Shown here: positions 36,523 to 48,999 of the stretch, piece by piece | Numbering within the stretch: position 1 is the stretch's first letter | Layout of the letters: the number at the start of each line of letters is the position of its first letter | The notes under the pieces: generated by a model | The model's database searches: none | Told to the model about the DNA's origin: nothing | Seen by the model: the letters and a program-made list of their open reading frames with translations, nothing else | Translations under genes and position numbers: made by a program | DNA from: Collybiopsis luxurians FD-317 M1 | Taxonomy: Eukaryota; Basidiomycota; Agaricomycetes; Agaricales; Omphalotaceae | Reading direction: 5' to 3' | Assembly (NCBI GenBank): GCA_000827265.1 | Contig: KN834759.1 | Location: forward strand, 98,260-162,259 | DNA: 64,000 bases

Positions 36523-38407
36523 ATGTTGTCCAAATCTGTGTGTCTTGCTTTGCTCGGTCTTTCCATCTCCTCCACTTTGGCTGCTCCTGCTCCAAAGGAA
36601 AATGAGAGCACATGTGGTGTAAGTCGTGTTCTCTTCGGCGTCTTTTCGCCACTAATTCGCTACACGTCAAGACTTCTGTTGTTGTAACTACCAAAACAGT
36701 CACCGTTACAGCTTCAGCTGCTACAGCAGTCGGTATGTTCTTGAACATCTCCGATATCGTGCGATACTTAATTTCTCAAAGCATCTTCCGGCTCGTCTGA
36801 TTCATCGACTGGGAGCTCAAACTCGTCGGGATCCTCCGATTCCGCTTCCAGCTCGTCTGGCTCCTCGACCGGGAACACAAACACGTCCGGTTCATCAGCT
36901 TCTACTTCGAATTCGTCTGGTTCGTCAACTGGAAACGCAAACTCCTCCGGTTCCTCCAACTCTTCTGGTGGCAAGTCCAAGAGCGGATCTTCCAAAGGAT
37001 CTTCGGGGTCTGCTTCTGCGAGCAGTGGTAACTCTGCCTCCTCCGGCAATGGTTCAGCAGCATCTGGCTCGAACAATGCTTCATCTGGTTCATCGGCCTC
37101 TGGCTCGAACAACGCCTCTGGCTCGAATAACGCCTCTGGCTCGAACAATGCCTCATCTGGTTCTGCCGCCACTGCCACCAACAGCACTGGAACTGCCACT
37201 ACTGGCAATAACCAGGCCTCTGGTGCCTCGACTGCTGTCGGTGCTCTTTCTTCCTCCGACATCACCACAAATGCGACCGAGAACAACTCTGGTAAATAGC
37301 ACAGTTATGAAATCGAGCTTCCCATCTAACTTGCTATCCTAGATCCCCAGTCGTCATTGACTCTGGACCCTCGAGTCATTGCTACTGGCTTTTTGAACAA
37401 CGGTCAAGGTAAGCAGGACATTCTTTGGGAAAATCTGTTTTTCTCATCAGAGCTGGCATCTCAGATGTGCAAGAGGCGGGACAGGTTGCTTCGCTCACCT
37501 CCAACAACAACTTCATCAACTTTTGTTTGACCCAAGGCAATCTCCCCATCACTAGTGAGTCTGCTGTACTGTCTCTTCTTATCTCCGCCTGATTGGTTGT
37601 ACGTAGATGGACAGCAGATTACAACTGGCTCATGTAACCCTGCTCCTATTGGTACGATTCCCAGCGTCAACAACATGCCAAGTGCGAAGTTTGCCTTCCC
37701 CACGAACATGGGCACTGTCACTGCTAACAGCGAGTTTACCATCAAACTCAACGTTAACAACTTGGATGTTGGTCACTTTGTGAACGCGAACGAGAACTAC
37801 TTTGCTGCTCCACAGCAACTTAATGCTCAGGGTCAAATCATCGGTCACACTCACGTTGTTATTGAGGCAATTACCAGTCTTGCCGACACCACCCCTACGA
37901 ATCCTCAACAGTTCGCGTTCTTCAAGGTGAGCATTTCCCCTATATCATTGATCATTCCATGTGCTAACGATACTATCGCTTGCAGGGTATTAACACCGCA
38001 GCTGTCAACGGACAAGTTACCGCCGATGTTACATCCGGTGTCCCCGCTGGTACCTACCGAGTGTGCACTATCAACTCGTCTTCGAACCACCAGCCCGTCA
38101 TTGTTCCCATTGCTCAGCATGGATCCCTTGACGATTGTGTCTACGTGAGTGAATTCAAGCTCTGTGGTCGTTTAGAGTCTTTTCTCATACCTCAACTCAG
38201 TTCACTGCTACCGGTGGAGGATCTGCCACAGCTTCCAACTCAACTGCTGCTGCTGCTGGCGCCGCAGGTGCAAACGGTGCTGCCACCGCGTCAGCTGCTG
38301 ATGCCACCGCTTCGAGCGCTGCAGGTGCTGCCGCCTCGGCATCCGCTAATGCGAATGGAAACGGCAACAACAACAACAAGAAGGGTAACAAGAACAAGAA
38401 CAACTAG
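36523..38407 (+). CDS. Secreted Ser/Gly/Asn-rich protein with conserved C-terminal domain
   Basis: ATG 36523 opens a signal peptide (MLSKSVCLALLGLSISSTLA). After TTKTVTVTASAATAV comes a long low-complexity region (about residues 50-210) of SSGSS, SGSNNAS and similar units, likely O-glycosylated. The conserved part begins LDPRVIATGFLNNGQD and includes NNNFINFCLTQGNLPITNG, NMPSAKFAFPTNMG, NENYFAAPQQLNAQGQI, GHTHVVIEA, and NHQPVIVPIAQHGSLDDCVY; the tail is Ala-rich and ends in Lys/Asn repeats. This family is widespread in basidiomycetes and often mislabelled ribosomal protein S17; its role is unknown. Exons join in frame. A copy of its 3' flank occurs at 49.0 kb. Confidence 0.82.
37064..37165 (+). 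repeat. 18-nt tandem repeat in the Ser-rich gene
   Basis: About four tandem units of GGCTCGAACAACGCCTCT encoding GSNNAS, with third-base differences and an interruption. Explains the low-complexity run and is prone to copy-number change. Confidence 0.7.
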
Positions 38408-38950
38408 ATTCCGCATGGCAGTTGATTTCTTTGGTACCCTCTACCCCATCGTCTGCATTGCATAGATTTCTCATGATTTCACGTCCCCACCCGTTCGCAT
38501 TTCTCGTCTGTTGTATTTCTAACTCATCTCGACGCCAGTGGTCGTTTACTTGATCTTGGGCTTTTTTTGTGATGTGCCGTTTTAGGTTTTTACTACATAT
38601 CGGTACTGGTATACGTTTACGTATTGCTTGCAATGCTCGCTTCTTATTTCCCTCTCTCATTCAAGTCCACAATTATAGTCCGAAGTCCGTATTCCCTTGT
38701 AGTTTCCATAATTGCAATCGAGAGCTTTTGGTAATGGTATTCCCGAGAGGAATACCGAAAGACAGGAAACGAATGTGGGCCATTTAAGGAGGGAACTTGG
38801 GTATAACAAAAGAGCATAATGTTGAAGAATAAAACAAGTATTGAATTCTGTGCACTGCTTCGACTATGATATATAGTTTCAGCTTCCCTCGATGTCACAT
38901 CGGACTACCTCATGTTCCGCTCAAGTACAGTCAATAATCACTACAATGCC

Positions 38951-40905
38951 TCAACCAATCTTGGTTGCATCCGTATTTACCTCGCTTTCCATAACCGCCT
39001 TGATCATCTCGCTTCCCAAAACCCCAGCCTCCGCAAACCTCGGCTCGAAAAAGACGCGAGTCTCGTCAAACCTCTTCCTGTAAACCTCAAAACTCATAAA
39101 CTTTACACACTGATTCCATCCCCTGGCCGCGACCACAAACTCGAGGTCGTTGGCCCGATGCCATGTATCGTATATCGCTGAGTGGATCGTCTGATCGAGG
39201 AGTGCTTGGTTCAGGAATAGATGCTCTGCTACACCTAGAAAGAGACGGAATAGCGGCGTAGCTGCTAGGTCGAGGTGATGGAACGGGTTGATGTCGAGGT
39301 GTGCCCAGCAGTCAACCATTGCGAGAAGGGAAAGGTGAGAGTTGGCTTTGCGCCGGGAATCTGAGATTTCTGTGGACGAGGAGGTGCTATTGGATGCTGA
39401 TGACGATGGGCCAAGTGAAAACTTGTCCAGGATATCTGCAGAAAGCAGAATCGACTTTCTGTCTGGCCCTCGACGATCACCAAAAACGACTCCTTGAGCC
39501 CATTCGATCCTCTTCCGAAGTGCGAATTCTCTTTCGGAATCTGCCTTGGGCGGCTGGTTGGTCTTTCCGTTGACAGGTCCGCCTCCCGCTTCGAGCATGA
39601 TTTTGTACAGTTCAGTCGCACTTTTTGCGTATTGATTGATTTGTTCGTGTGCCTACGTAAAGGGCGCGAGTTAGCTGGGTTTGTTTTGTCAGAGAAAATG
39701 GAGATACCTTGGGATTAAGAATGGCCAGACCGGCGTAAACGTGCCAGGCGTTACTGTAGATACGCAAAGCGAGATTAACTTTGACGGTTTCGATGCCTGT
39801 GTAGCGCATCTCAATATCTATGCTATCTTCGTCGAAGGATAATTGATGAATTACCTCCAACGTAACGATTTTGCTCCCAAGGATAGTAGCCCTCGGATGC
39901 CCAGGCTGTGCCCATACTACAGAAATTGAGATCATGGTCGTTATAACACGAACGAGACACGTACCTCAAGAAAGCGGCATGTGTAACCGCCTGAGTATTC
40001 GCAGTGACTTTGGAACAAAGATCAATGAGCGAACATTAAGATATCATTCCAAAATAGACCTAGACAGACCCAAATCATGTTCTTCGTACGAAAGGTAAAC
40101 ATAACGGGATCCAAACGAACGAAGAAGATTTTCGACCAGGCGAAGCGTACTATCGGATCCTCTGTGATTAATTATTACCTGAATATCGAATATAGGTGAG
40201 CTTGAAAGTGAATAAGTACTAGCACACCGTAGACGTACCAATGGTTGGCCCACCGGATTGACGGTTGGTCCGTGCAGCGAATGAATCGAGACAATATGAG
40301 TATCTTCAGGTAGTGATCTCTCGAATGCTTCACGCTCTGGTGCTTTGACGGATGTCTGGCCTGCCACCACCGCTCCAATTTTTGTTGCTGCCGATAGAAA
40401 GAAAGCAATGGAACATTAGCTTCTCAAATTTCAGCCAATCTCGTACAAGGTCCATATTCTTCCACCACTCGTCCGATAAACTCTGCTTCAACAGAGTACA
40501 TGATAAAATCTGATGAGCGAGCAACAGCATGACCGTCTTTCATGACATGCACGTTTGGTATGTCTAAAAATTGGATGAAAAAAAACCCCAATATCGGAAT
40601 GTCGAGGTTCCCAGAGGTCTTCTGAGCACAAGATGTCCAAGAGCGCGCAACAATTATCCTCACTTGATAAGCAATATTCTCGCAGGGTTTCAAAGTTTTC
40701 CGGACGATCGCATACATGGATTCTGAGCCGGGACGAAAAATTAGGTCAGATTTGAATCAGATCCGAGCGAGACGAATCTGTACTTTTTCCAACCAGCCTT
40801 GGCAAGGAGTTTCGCGTACATCTTTCCCATGGCTCCCATTCCTATGATGCCAATCGCTGGTTGGTGCTCGATGGGGTCTTTTGGGCTGACCGTTAAGGAG
40901 AACAT
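38951..40905 (-). CDS. TYR1: Prephenate dehydrogenase (tyrosine biosynthesis)
   Basis: Converts prephenate to 4-hydroxyphenylpyruvate with NADP. ATG 40905 (MFSLTVSPKDPIEHQ) leads to the nucleotide-binding motif IGIIGMGAMGKMYAKLL, then HVCDRPENFETLREYC, GHAVARSSDFIMYSVEAEFI, IVAGQTSVKAPEREAFE, SIHSLHGPTVNPVGQPL, SFGSRYVYLSYEEHD, VTANTQAVTHAAFLSMGTAW and RYVGGIETVKVNLALRIYSN, all family hallmarks. The long C-terminal exon ends SEVNTDATKIG. Several short introns interrupt the N-terminal half; one (about 40200) must be removed between GQPLVRL and the following RSFGSRY block. No break seen. Confidence 0.88.
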
Positions 40906-42355
40906 GGTGGGAGTGAGAAGAACATCTAGATTCTACCTGCCAGCTGCGTGATCGATACGCTGACCGAGCGCTTAGTCTCCTGATCTGATTAAGCGCTCAA
41001 ACGATCCTTATCCTAGGATCAGGCCCAGCTATAACTTCATTTTAGTCTTCTTGGTAAGCTCAATAATGTGCTATCTCCCTCTCTGGAATCTGGATCTAGG
41101 AGATTAAACACTAACTCCCTCCTGGATCACACCAATCTGATTCAATGCTCCAGACTCGGAGTTGCAACCAAAAATATCAGTATAGAACAAGTTTTCAACT
41201 TCCTGTTGTGAGCCTCTCAAATTTTCAGAGTATCAAATAGATATCTTAAGCTTCAATGTGGCTGAGTTTGAAGAATTTAGACATGTTCAATGTAAAGCCA
41301 GTGTGAAGCCAACTTGACATGTGAGTAAGTGGGCCAACACTAATGCACGGCGGTACTCGTGCCCTTTTCAGCAATTGAATCTAACTGGAGCATTTCTGCA
41401 TCACTGAATACAGTGTATACTAACCAAAATAATATAAATAATACAATTTGGATCAATTCAAAAATTGCCTGTCTTGGATTGGGCACAAGGGGTGTGCAGT
41501 TGATTATTGCCCGACATGATGTTCCATATCAGTCATAAGGACTCTTGGGACCCGCCCTACCCTTCCAAAAAAGGAAATTATTAGATAAGAAATGCCATGC
41601 CGCACTCATGCTGTGAGCGCTTGCTAAGTGCTTGTCATTGGCAACTGAACTACAGCAGGTATATTGTGTTTTCCTTCTTCAGGAGTGTTAATAGTATGCG
41701 AAATATATGGTCATTCTTCTGCTATTTTACAACCTTAGTCATGCTGTTCTGCCACTGTCTAGCTTACAAAAATAACTTGTCTCCAGGCCAAGTTTTTATT
41801 GAATATAACAAAGATGGCCCTGTCAAGAGATGATGTGTCACATACTTTGAGTGTTACATTTTGATTACAGCTGAGCACTTATCCCTGAATTTCTCACAGA
41901 ATTTTTTTATTCCTTGCATCCTAAGCTGATTAAGATCCTAGGCCCAGTGCTACTCAATAGTGTAGCTTCATGAGGTTGGGTTCCAGGTTGGTTGCAAATT
42001 TGGATACTCACACCTGCCTGGCAACCCGGCTGCTCATTTGCCAACTTGCTGCTCTTTCACTATTTGAGTATCAATATGCTTTGGCAGCTATCTTCTTGGC
42101 TTTGTATGTAACTATCACTATCATTTCCATATATATATAGATATTTCATTACATTTTACTAAACATTTGACTCAATTAAGAAGAAATTCATACCTATATT
42201 TGATGAGTCACCTGTACCCAGACACTAAGGTTTGTGACTTAACTGTACCTGAGCACTCAGGTTGGGTGTGTGACCAGGTACAGGTTGGGTTGCCTTTTTG
42301 AGTACCTGACCTGACCAATGCCACACACTACAGCTTCCTGGAGTTCATTTCCATA
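40906..42355. other. AT-rich intergenic region, left edge of the island
   Basis: No gene supported. Base composition shifts here towards A+T and CpG becomes scarce after about 41.1 kb, continuing through the NLR gene. Confidence 0.5.
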
Positions 42356-45300
42356 TTAATTACTCTGGGCATTTACATCTGCACCATTTTCAACCAGCAA
42401 TGTTATAACTAATTCATTTCCTCTTGATGCAGCTGCCTGCAGTGCATTTTCATATTCCCCACCCTGGGCATTCACATCTGCACCATTGTCAACCAGGAGT
42501 TTTACAATGGATTCATTGCCTCTTGATGCAGCTGCCTGGAGTGCATTTCCATATTGACCACCCTGGGCATTTACATCTGCACCCTTGTCAATCAGTAGCT
42601 TCACAACTGATTCATTGCCTCCTTCTGCAGCTGTCTGGAGTGCATTCCCATACCAACCACCCTGGGCATTCACATCTGCACCATTCTCAATCAGCAACTT
42701 TACAATTGATTCCCAATCTCTTTCTGCAGCTGCCTGGAGTGCATTCCCATATTCAGTACCCTGGGCATTCACATCTGCACCATTCTCAACCAGCAGCTTC
42801 ACAACTGATTCATTGCCTCCTTCTACAGCTGCTTGGAGAGCATTCTCAAACCAACCACCCTGGGCATTCACATCTGCACCCTTCTCAACCAGCAGTTTAA
42901 CAACTGATTCATTGCCTCCTTCTACAGCTGCTTGGAGAGCATTCCCATATTTACCACCCTGGGCATTCACATCTGCACCATTTTCCACCAGTAACTTTAC
43001 AACAGCATTGTGGCCTCCCAATGCAGCTGCCTGGAGAGCATTCCCATATTGACCACCCTGAGCATTCACATTTGCACCCTTGTCAACCAGCAACTTTACT
43101 ACAGTATTATGGCCTCTCAATGCAGCTTCCTGGAGTGCATTCCCATATTCACTGCCCTGATCATTCACATCTGTACCTTTCTCAACCAGCAACTTTACAA
43201 CTTTTTCATTGCCTGTTAATGCAGCTGCCTGTAGTGCACTCCCATATTGACCACCTTGGGTATTCACATCTGCACCCTTGTCAATCAGCAACTTTACAAT
43301 TGATTCATTGCCTGTCAGTGCAGCTGCCTGTAGTGCACTCCCATATATACCTTGGGCATTTACATCTGCACCCTTGCCAACCAGGAGCTTTAAAACTGAT
43401 TCATTGCCTCTCTGAGATGCAGCTGCTTGGAATGCATTCCCATATTTGCCCCCCTGGGTATTTACATCTGCACCCTTATCAATCAGCAGCTTTACAATTG
43501 ATTCATAGCCTTGCAATGCAGCAACCTGGAGTGCATTCCCATATTCACCACCCTGGGTATGCATATTTGCACCCTTCTCAATCAGCAGCTTTACAACTGA
43601 TTCATTGCCTCTCAATGCAGCTGCCTGGAGCGCATTCCCATATTGACCACCTTGGGCATTCACATCTGCACCATTTTCAACCAGCAACTTTACAATTGCA
43701 TCATGGCCTCTTACTGCAGCTTCCTGAAGTGCATTCCCATACTGACCACCTTGAGCATTTACATCTGCACCTTTCTCAACCAGTAGCTTTACAATTGATT
43801 CATGGCCTCCCAATGCAGCTGCATGGAGTGCATTCCCATACTGGCCACTTTGGACATTCACATCTGCACCATTCTCAACCATCAGCTTTACAATGGATTC
43901 ATAGCCTCTTTCTGCAGCTGCCTGGAGAGCATTCCCATATTGACCACTCTGGGCATTCACATCTGCACCATTCTCAACTATCAACTTTACAATTGATTCA
44001 TATCCTCTTTCAGCAGCTGCCTGGAGAGCATTACCATATTCACCACTCTGGGCATTCACATCTGCACCCATCTCAACCAGCAATTTTACAACTGATTCAT
44101 ATCCTCTTTCTGCAGCTGCCTGGAGAGCATTACCATATTTAACACTCTGGACATTGACATCTGCACCATATTCAATGAGTAGTTTTACAACTGATTCATT
44201 GCTTATTATAGCTGCCTGAAGTGCATTTTCATACCAACCACCCTGGGCATTGACATCTGCACCATTCTCAATCAACAGCTTTACAATAGCTTCATTGCTT
44301 CTTAGTATTGTAGCTGCCTGGAGTGCATTCCCATACCAACCACCCTGGGCATTCACATCTGTACCATTCTGAACCAACAATTTCACAACTGCTTCATGGC
44401 CTCTTTCTGCAGCTACTTGGAGTGCATTCCCATCTTTACCACCCTGAGCATTCACATCTGCACCATTTTCAATCAGCAATTTCACAACTACTTCATTACC
44501 TTCCTCTGCAGCTGCATAGAGAGCATTCCCATATTGACCACCCTGGGCATTCACATCTGCACCATTTTCAACCAGCAACTTCACAACTGTTTCATAACCT
44601 CTCACTACAGCTTCCTGGAGTGCATTCTCATTTTTTACACCTTGGGCATTCACATCTGCACCATTTTCCACCAGTAACTTTACAACTGCTTCATGGCCTC
44701 TTACTACAGCTGACAGGAGTGCATTCCCATATTCACTATCCTGGGTATTCACACTTGCACCATTTTCAAGCAGAAACTTTATAACTGCTTCACAGCCTCC
44801 TATTGCAGCCCCTTGGAGTGCATTTCCATACTCACCACCCTGAGCATTCACATCTGCACCATTTTCAACCAACAACTTTACCACTGTTTCATGACCTCCA
44901 ATTGCAGCTACCTGGAGTGCATCCCCATATTCAGTAACCTGAGCATTTACATCCACACCATTTTCAAGCAGCAACTTGACAACTGCTTCATTACCCCTCC
45001 CTGCAGCTGCATAAAGTGCATTTCCATATCCACTATCCTGGGCATGTACATCTGCACCCTTTGAAATCAGAAGCTTTACAACTGATTCATTGCCTCTTGA
45101 TGCAGCTGCCTGGAGTGCATTACCATATTGACCACCCTGAGCATTCACATCTGCACCATTCTCAAGCAATAATTTTACTGCTGCTTCATTGCCACTCTTT
45201 GCTGCTGCCTGGAGTGCATTCCCATATTGACCACCCTGGGCATTTACATCTGCACCATGCTTAAGGAGCAATTCTACAACTGCTTCATTGCCGTGTGATA

Positions 45301-47211
45301 ATGCTGTTTGTAGTGCATTCCCATATCTTCCACATTCAAAGTTAATATATGACAGTACATCTAATCCCAATTTTTGCTTTCCATGCACCATTCTTCTTTG
45401 TTCCATTAAAATATCTTCCACTCTTTTTGTCAATCCAATCTGGGCTGCATAATATAAGGCTGTGCCTGTTCTTCCTAGTATTTTAGCATTCCAGTCTTGT
45501 TTGCTATATTCCTTTCGCCACATCATAAAGGTGCTGCTTGAGTCCATTAATATATTAGCAATTAAACTTTCCAGAGCACTGCCTTGTTGCAGGCCAGTAA
45601 TACATCTTGCATGGTCTGGCCAGTAATGACATGCATAGTTGAATAAGGGGTTTTCCTCAGGTTCATTTTTGCTCTCTACTCCATTAGTAACATGCATGAG
45701 ATAAATAATACATGCTTGAGTTATCATGTCATCAGCAAGCATTTTATTGATTTCAAACATATATATGGCTTGATTGGAGGTGTGACAATCAATTAGGAAT
45801 TCTTTGACTGAGGCATGTGCAAACTGGACCACATTATTAGTTCCTAATACTATAAGGCTAGAGTCCACAATGGCATGCAGCTTCAGCTTCATTCCTTTGT
45901 TATTTTTAACAGTCTGCTTCTTAACATTTATTGCTAAGATTTCTCTTACTTGGTTCACATGCAAAGGCTCATATGCATAGAGCAGCCAGAGTAACAAATG
46001 ATGAACATCATTTGCCTGCTTTCCTTTCTCTGCTTTCTGCAAAGCTTTTGAATATATATCCTCCAGGTCCTTAGGTAAATTACTTAACACTTCCTCCACA
46101 GCTTCTTGATCAATACATTCTTTCATCTCTTTTAATTGGCACTCAGCCCACCAAAATCTACAAAGCAATTGAGTAACAGTAGTCTCATCCACTTAATGTA
46201 ATACAGATACCCACTGTCCATTAGCTCCATCCTTCAAAATCTTCACCACATGTTCCCAGTATGTTTCCTCCAAATCAAAGTTGTACTCAGAACTTTGTAT
46301 CTGAGACTGAATGTACCTCTCCATGTCATTTTCAACATGTAGGCCCTCATTGCCTAGAGCAATTTTAAATGCATGTCTCTCAAGCCTGGAATCTGCAAAC
46401 TGTCTGCTAGTAATGACAATCCATAATTTTTGTGCAAATTGACATAGCCAGTTCATTACTTTTATGGCCCCTTCTGTACATTCATCTATGGCATCCACAA
46501 GGAGATATCCTCCATTTCTTTGCATGATGATAGTGTTAATAATTTCCTCTAATTCTTCAATTGGTGGATGCTGATATCCTTTGAACTTTTTATACAACTC
46601 AAGTAAGGCTGGATTAATGCCTTCATTTGGACCAAGTCCCATTTGTAGGACAAGAGATAGAAGAAATCCACGATAAGTAGACTTATTCTTTGTGTTGTCT
46701 CGAATATCAAAATAGTGATACCAGATAGCATCAGTTTCCTTGTTGGAGAGATCTTTCAAGATTGTAGTACTTTTTAAATGATCAGTCTTCAATTCCTTAT
46801 TTTGTTTATATTTTGGATACTATTCATTTCTTACCTTAAAACTGTTTTTCCTGAACCAGCTAATTTCCATTATCAGCCACAATAAAGTGCAGAATGCTAA
46901 TAATTTTTACCTTTGCCTTGGATCCACAAGATATTGGGACAATCTTTCCACTTCTGATATTCTGGATGGTTTAGTATCCATTGCCCAGTTCCTGGTGTTC
47001 TCTTGTCAGCAGCTGCCACATGATTAGCTGAACAGTCTGGTGCTTTAAGCCAATCATAAATTTTAGTGGCCTTATCACTTTCTGCTTTAACTTAGTATTG
47101 CAGAACTTTCCATATTATGCATTCAAATTAGGACCTACCGACAACTGTAAAGTGGCCACCATAAATGGTGAAATTGCTTGCATTAGAAAATATACTTCCT
47201 ATCTCTTGCAT
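42356..47211 (-). CDS. NLR-like STAND protein: NACHT NTPase with 30 ankyrin repeats
   Basis: Five exons (47211-47139, 47081-46911, 46859-46843, 46795-46215, 46157-42356) give a model of 1547 residues. The N-terminus NASNFTIYGGHFTVV is a short motif common in basidiomycete NLRs. Then come GTGQWILNHPEYQKW, Walker A GKAGSGKT, YHYFDIRD, Walker B GYLLVDAIDEC and WIVITSR, then the winged-helix-like part LPKDLEDIYSKALQKAE and FAHASVKEFLID. The last 990 residues are 30 ankyrin units. STAND proteins oligomerise on ligand binding; fungal ones mediate non-self recognition or incompatibility. The exon 3 end is unsure: a GTAAG donor at 46834 breaks frame, while GTTTTA at 46842 keeps it. The other introns (57, 51 and 57 nt) fit well. 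CpG is nearly absent throughout. Confidence 0.85.
42365..45337 (-). repeat. Array of 30 ankyrin-coding tandem repeats (99 nt unit)
   Basis: Counting the translation gives 30 units of about 33 residues with core YGNALQAAA and ending VKLLVENGADVNAQ. Changes cluster at the unit's first residues (GGQ, GGE, GGW, SGQ, GTE, VTE) and around residues 13-17; the framework barely varies. Units 11 and 20 carry one extra residue; units 12 and 21 lack one. Confidence 0.9.
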
Positions 47212-47620
47212 ATTAGTATTCCATTCAGAAATAGCTATATAGACTTTCAATACCTGACATTGCTCAGTCTTCACTGGTACATCTCTGATGCCAAAAGAGA
47301 TGTTGAAGGACGGAAAAGAAGGACAATCAAGCCTACGGCATATTCTTATATGTTTTTGAACAAGGTTTGATTAATTGTGTTCTACTTGTCCAGGGTCCGA
47401 ATTTAGTAACGGAAAGGGCCGCTTTATGTAATGCGGGCCAGAGTGAGGGCACTGATCTACTTAATTTGTTCATCTTGCATTTTGTTCCATGATCCGAATT
47501 CAGATATCAATGGATAACAAGTGATATGAAGATCCACCATGGGCATCATGTCCATGCCCATTCTATGTCAAAAGAGGAGATTGGAACTCGAGACTCCGGC
47601 CCGTAGTTACATGATTCCGT

Positions 47621-47728
47621 TGTCCCATTGATGGTTCAGTTTCCCCTTCCTTACCTTTTCCAAGGGGAAACACTTCATAAAAAAGTCAACTATTTAAATA
47701 AGTACTCTGTACACCACTCAATGGGACA
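47621..47728. mobile_element. Possible MITE-like element, 108 bp
   Basis: Bounded by perfect 11-bp inverted repeats TGTCCCATTGA (47621-47631) and TCAATGGGACA (47718-47728), with an inner hairpin formed by GTTTCCCCTT and AAGGGGAAAC. The same terminal word recurs at 48230-48240. No target-site duplication was identified. Confidence 0.35.
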
Positions 47729-48308
47729 GATTTTGGTAATTTGCCCCTCGTGTGCTCTGTAGTCTATTTCTCGCAGAGTTTTTGGGCCAGGCATAATTCT
47801 AGGTTAATTATTAATTTATACTGAATTTCTTGTATTTTGTTGAGTTCTATTGCAAGTGCCATAAACAACAAATTGATTTTCAACACAAATGGGACAAACA
47901 TTCAAGACTGTTCACATGCTGCCGCAGCGCCGCTTCCGTTCCCGCACTTGCTTAATCGGATCAACTCGAAACTGACAATGTTTTGTGAGCCCTGGCGCAT
48001 GTAGGAGCTTCTAGACAATTTACAAGCTATTTAGACTTTAGATACCAGAAAAAGCTGGTATTGTTGCCATATTTCTGCCTATCCCAGACTTTTGCTGAAA
48101 GAATGTACATTTATCTTGAGCACAAAATCACACAATTTACATATGCTTCAGAGTATGTCTAATATACAATTCTAATTATAAAGGATTCATGAGGTGCAGT
48201 AGTGGTCAAGAGACAGCAGAATCTTCATTTGTCCCATTGAGTAGCCAAAGACTGTACAGACCTTTGACACATTTTGTTCAACTACATATAGAGTTGTTTG
48301 CATAATTT

Positions 48309-48661
48309 TGTGCCCCTTCAGAATCCACGCCGCTGTTTAGTGTAATGAACCTTTTCCTCTATACCTTTCTCAATGACTGCTACAGTTTCTGGGAGCTACC
48401 TTTCTTCCAACTATGTAGCAACCCCACTATATATTATATTCTCACTGCTTCATACTAACATTGTTGGGATATGCAACTTGAGAGGATGGCCTAACAAACA
48501 TGTGATAGTGGTTCCTCAGCAAATACTTGCTCGTCGCCCCAGCCTCCCATATACTGAGTCAATAACCCGAGAATATGATGGCATACAAGCTTGAAGGGTA
48601 TGCTGACTCAATACACAAATGCCTCATAGACAAACAGCGGTGTGGATTTTGAAGGGGCACA
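48309..48661. mobile_element. Possible MITE, 353 bp with 30-bp terminal inverted repeats
   Basis: TGTGCCCCTTCAGAATCCAC at 48309 and the reverse complement of 48632-48661 match over about 29 bases with two differences, both transitions (G/A). No transposase inside, and I see no clear target-site duplication. Confidence 0.45.
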
Positions 48662-48999
48662 GAAGCCACATCCGTGGTGGCTCCACTTCAGTGGAGAGGA
48701 CTTTGTTTGAGCGGGAATGCTTGGGGAATGCCCACATTTTCAGTCGCTACCTCTATACAAGTAGTTGCCTATCTTTTTCTGTCACACACACAAACGATAC
48801 AGCCCGGTTAAAGTGATTGCGCTCCCTATGCAGTAAGTATTCCTCATTAAGGCAGCCTTTTCCATCATTCCGGCGATAACTGTGTTGAATCCACTGTTGA
48901 TCATCCATATTGTGTCTATTCATCGCATTTCTTTGTTGAATTCCCCATCAAAAACTCTGATTATACCCCCTTGAACAGTTCAAAACTGACAATTTCTTA

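Larger units (their letters stand above)
47212..48999. other. Gene-poor AT-rich stretch upstream of the NLR gene
   Basis: No gene supported. Contains the two inverted-repeat elements listed separately and several copies of TGTCCCATTGA in both orientations. Confidence 0.5.

Noticed and set aside
36768..37286. 172-codon acidic Pro/Glu-rich minus-strand frame
   Set aside because: Antisense of the Ser/Gly-rich repeat in the secreted protein gene.
43021..44142. 373-codon plus-strand open frame rich in His, Pro and Leu
   Set aside because: It is the antisense of the ankyrin array; its periodicity (HSHIDHPGHSHLHP) only mirrors the 99-nt repeat.
42365..45337. Regular repeat array as a CRISPR-like locus
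   Set aside because: The repeats are contiguous coding units of 99 nt without spacers, in a eukaryote.
46158..46214. TAA stop splitting the NLR gene into two reading frames
   Set aside because: A 57-nt GT-AG intron removes it and restores GANGQFWWAECQL exactly in frame.
47098..47370. 90-codon plus-strand frame upstream of the NLR gene
   Set aside because: Overlaps the NLR first exon and intron on the other strand; no family or splice support.
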